Source: Bacillus sp. ISL-55 (lineage in GTDB: Bacteria > Bacillota > Bacilli > Bacillales > Cytobacillaceae). From it: a DNA stretch of 64,000 bases. A program made the translations under genes and the position numbers. Shown in pieces: positions 62,631 through 64,000 of this stretch. Position 1 is the first letter of the stretch. Each line of letters begins with the position of its first letter. The notes beneath the pieces are model-generated. The model was not told the origin of the DNA and made no database searches. It worked only from the letters and a program-made list of their open reading frames with translations. The stretch is from the NCBI RefSeq assembly GCF_018613155.1, contig NZ_JAGGQU010000031.1, forward strand, positions 95,398-159,397. Reading direction: 5' to 3'.

Positions 62631-62823
62631 AGAAAAGCGCAAGCCTCTTGGTCCGCTCGACAAGCGGTGGAGGTCCTGATGGTGAAGTCGCTCTTTTACT
62701 TCACCGCCAGGACTGAAATAGAAATGTATAGCTGACTGCTCTGAAGGACCCTGAACAAAACGTCTCGAGGAGTTGAGACGCAGCTAGACGAGCGACTCAA
62801 GGGTTTTAGCGCTGGAGCTGGAC
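62631..62823. repeat. Dispersed repeat element, copy C
   Basis: It begins GAAAAGCGCAAGCCTCTTGG and ends TAGCGCTGGAGCTGGAC. The central 37-nt hairpin (62675-62711) has arms CCTGATGGTGAAGT and ACTTCACCGCCAGG. It differs from copies A and B at several paired positions and keeps the pairing. Most of the 335-bp gap is this element plus the following terminator. Confidence 0.85.
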
Positions 62824-62864
62824 ATTTCTCGAAGCAGAAATAAGAAAATACTATTACATAAATT

Positions 62865-62894
62865 AAGCGGTGAGGCTTCCCTCACCGCTTTTTA
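62865..62894 (+). terminator. Terminator after the small membrane-protein gene
   Basis: AAGCGGTGAG and CTCACCGCTT form a perfect 10-bp stem with a 6-nt loop, followed by TTTATT. It might also serve the convergent YjcZ-type gene, though the T tract on that side is weak. Confidence 0.75.
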
Positions 62895-62958
62895 TTATCA
62901 GAATTGATGAAGCATTTTTAATGATTAAGGCATGCAGAAAGCATCGCCTCATTGATGC

Positions 62959-63051
62959 TTACAGCCAAGATGCACCGATGATGATTAACAGAATGAACAA
63001 GACCACGACCAATGCAAAGCCGCCGCCGTATCCATGTCCTCCTCCAGACAT
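62959..63051 (-). CDS. YjcZ-family tiny membrane protein (copy 1)
   Basis: This is a 30-residue peptide starting [16 protein letters not shown] and ending IIIGASWL: a glycine-rich head and a single membrane helix. It resembles the YjcZ / SscA (YhzE) sporulation and spore-coat assembly peptides of bacilli. GGAGGAA lies upstream of the ATG. It is one of three tandem, similarly sized genes on this strand. Confidence 0.85.
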   Translation of the reverse strand: MSGGGHGYGGGFALVVVLFILLIIIGASWL

Positions 63052-63145
63052 TGAGGTTCCTCCTTTCTGCTCTAGGAACTTGCCTTAAAATCGTTGTTCA
63101 GAAGCATGGGGGGGCCAAATGTCCCCCATGCTCTTTACTCAGAGA

Positions 63146-63229
63146 TTAAAGCCAAGCTGCACCCACGATGATTAACAGAATGAATAACACGACAATTAAC
63201 GCGAAGCCGCCGCCGTATCCTGCACCCAT
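63146..63229 (-). CDS. YjcZ-family tiny membrane protein (copy 2)
   Basis: This is a 27-residue peptide: [19 protein letters not shown] and then IIVGAAWL. It has the same glycine-rich head and single helix as its neighbours, with GGAGGTG upstream of the ATG. A GCATGGGGG / CCCCCATGC hairpin (63104-63131) follows its stop. Confidence 0.85.
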   Translation of the reverse strand: MGAGYGGGFALIVVLFILLIIVGAAWL

Positions 63230-63322
63230 ATTAACACCTCCTTCCAAAGTGGTTATGGTATCTTATTCAAGTAATGTCGTTTCCGCATAGGCAACTATCC
63301 TGCATTCCTTGCATTTTGTTGA

Positions 63323-63403
63323 TTACAGGTATGCTGCACCTACAACGATCAGCAAGATAAACAGGACAACGATTAACGCAAAGCCTGAATTATAGTGGCC
63401 CAT
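63323..63403 (-). CDS. YjcZ-family tiny membrane protein (copy 3)
   Basis: This is a 26-residue peptide, MGHYNSGFALIVVLFILL and then IVVGAAYL. The head is shorter and less glycine-rich than in copies 1 and 2, but the helix is nearly identical. GGAGGTAG lies upstream of the ATG. It is the first gene of the trio in the direction of transcription. Confidence 0.82.
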   Translation of the reverse strand: MGHYNSGFALIVVLFILLIVVGAAYL

Positions 63404-63512
63404 TATCAACTACCTCCTTTTTTCTCTTCTCTACATCGTATGCACAGTCGAACAAACGGTATAGATATTAGCCCATCTCAATAAATAACCAGTAATATCC
63501 ATTAGTTATTTT

Positions 63513-63540
63513 TTGTGGAATATTGAAATTATGTTATAGT
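63513..63540 (+). promoter_or_regulatory. Probable prsA promoter
   Basis: TTGTGG and TATAGT are 16 bp apart, about 55 nt upstream of prsA. Confidence 0.45.
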
Positions 63541-63595
63541 AGAGTTTGTGGATTAAAAACGGCCACTAGAATTTTCTGTTTAGGAGATGTTCACC

Positions 63596-64000
63596 ATGAA
63601 AAAAATGATAATTTCCCTCACGGTTGCAGCCGGAGTAATGGGACTAGGTGCATGCAGCAACGATAATGCTGATTCTTCAGAAGTCATCGTTGAGTCGAAG
63701 GCAGGCAACATTACTAAAGAAGAGCTTTACCAATCCATGAAGGAAAAGTATGGAGAGCAAGCACTTCAAGAATTGCTTTACCAAAAGGTACTTGCGGAAA
63801 ATTATGAAGTGACTGATAAAGAGGTTGAGGAAAAAGTGGCCGAGCTTAAGGAAGAACTTGGAGAGAACTTCGAGCTAGTCCTACAGCAGAACCAGCTTAA
63901 AGACGAGGAAGAATTAAAAGAAGTCCTTAAAGACCAGCTTTTAATGGAAAAAGCTGCGCTTAAAGATGTAAAGGTCAGCGAAGAAGAAGTTAAGAAGCGT
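63596..64000 (+). CDS. prsA: Foldase lipoprotein PrsA, 5' part (cut by the window end)
   Basis: PrsA is the extracytoplasmic lipoprotein that helps exported proteins fold. The first 135 residues are present: a lipoprotein signal with lipobox LGAC (Cys20), then the N-terminal SurA-like helical domain (VIVESKAGNITKEELYQSMKEKYG, LYQKVLAENYEVTDKEVEEKV). The parvulin domain would follow beyond the window. The ATG has TAGGAG upstream. Position downstream of hpr agrees with B. subtilis. Confidence 0.92.
   Translation, partial: MKKMIISLTVAAGVMGLGACSNDNADSSEVIVESKAGNITKEELYQSMKEKYGEQALQELLYQKVLAENYEVTDKEVEEKVAELKEELGENFELVLQQNQLKDEEELKEVLKDQLLMEKAALKDVKVSEEEVKKR

Noticed and set aside
62870-63088. 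Plus-strand 72-codon frame
   Set aside because: It is antisense to the first YjcZ-type gene, which has a ribosome binding site and a family-like product.
1-64000. tRNA, rRNA, prophage, transposase genes
   Set aside because: No sequence or product typical of any of these was found on either strand.

Overview
The window is a chromosomal segment from a member of the Bacillaceae (Bacillus / Mesobacillus / Cytobacillus type, moderate to low GC). Gene order supports this more than any single gene. addB-addA, comK next to a YhzC-like IDEAL protein, the yhfH / yhfI / lplJ / lcfB group, hemE-hemH-hemY with yhgD-yhgE and hmoB, ecsA-B-C, hit, serC, trpP, yhaH, hpr and prsA all correspond to the B. subtilis 85-100 degree region, with accessory genes inserted. 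I see no rRNA, tRNA, phage, CRISPR array or insertion sequence with a transposase.

Layout: (1) 0.1-8.9 kb: addAB recombination nuclease and an MFS transporter. (2) 8.9-23.9 kb: an accessory block in which every metabolic gene is on the minus strand. It holds a branched-chain-amino-acid-type ABC transporter (livKGFHM), a KAS III-like enzyme, an alpha/beta hydrolase, a FabG-like reductase, an acyl-CoA ligase and a 1080-residue STAND-ATPase/SARP-like regulator. Two promoters in this block carry the same direct heptamer repeat, TGTAACT-N4-TGTAACT, 9 bp upstream of a -10 hexamer. That is the architecture expected for a SARP-type activator, so the block looks like a self-contained regulon for uptake and CoA activation of an unidentified acid. 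(3) 24-32 kb: signal peptidase, TVP38 protein, LCP ligase, S9 peptidase, a LexA-box gene (YhjD-like), comK and yhzC, and an M48 protease. (4) 32-36.5 kb: a 10 x 52 bp repeat array, an SsuABC/YtlABCD-type transporter and AzlCD. (5) 36.7-41.4 kb: fatty acid and lipoate genes. (6) 41.5-49.1 kb: yhgE and yhgD with matched operators, the coproporphyrin branch of haem synthesis, and haem monooxygenase hmoB. (7) 49.2-57.1 kb: a LiaFSR-type stress system, a decayed membrane-protein gene, an amidohydrolase and ecsABC. (8) 57.1-64 kb: a tandem structured element, hit, a second 52-bp array, serC, trpP with a TRAP-binding leader, yhaH, hpr, three tiny YjcZ-type genes and the start of prsA.

Repeats are prominent between genes. 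There are two 52-bp-period hairpin arrays, one 21-bp-period array, a dispersed family with a 37-nt hairpin that shows compensatory changes between copies, one MITE-like element with GGCTCTGTT ends, and an unexplained block of about 130-nt tandem units with Shine-Dalgarno-like boxes between ecsA and hit. Start codons were re-chosen where a good ribosome binding site or gene overlap argued for it. Homology statements rest on recalled family features, not on a database search.
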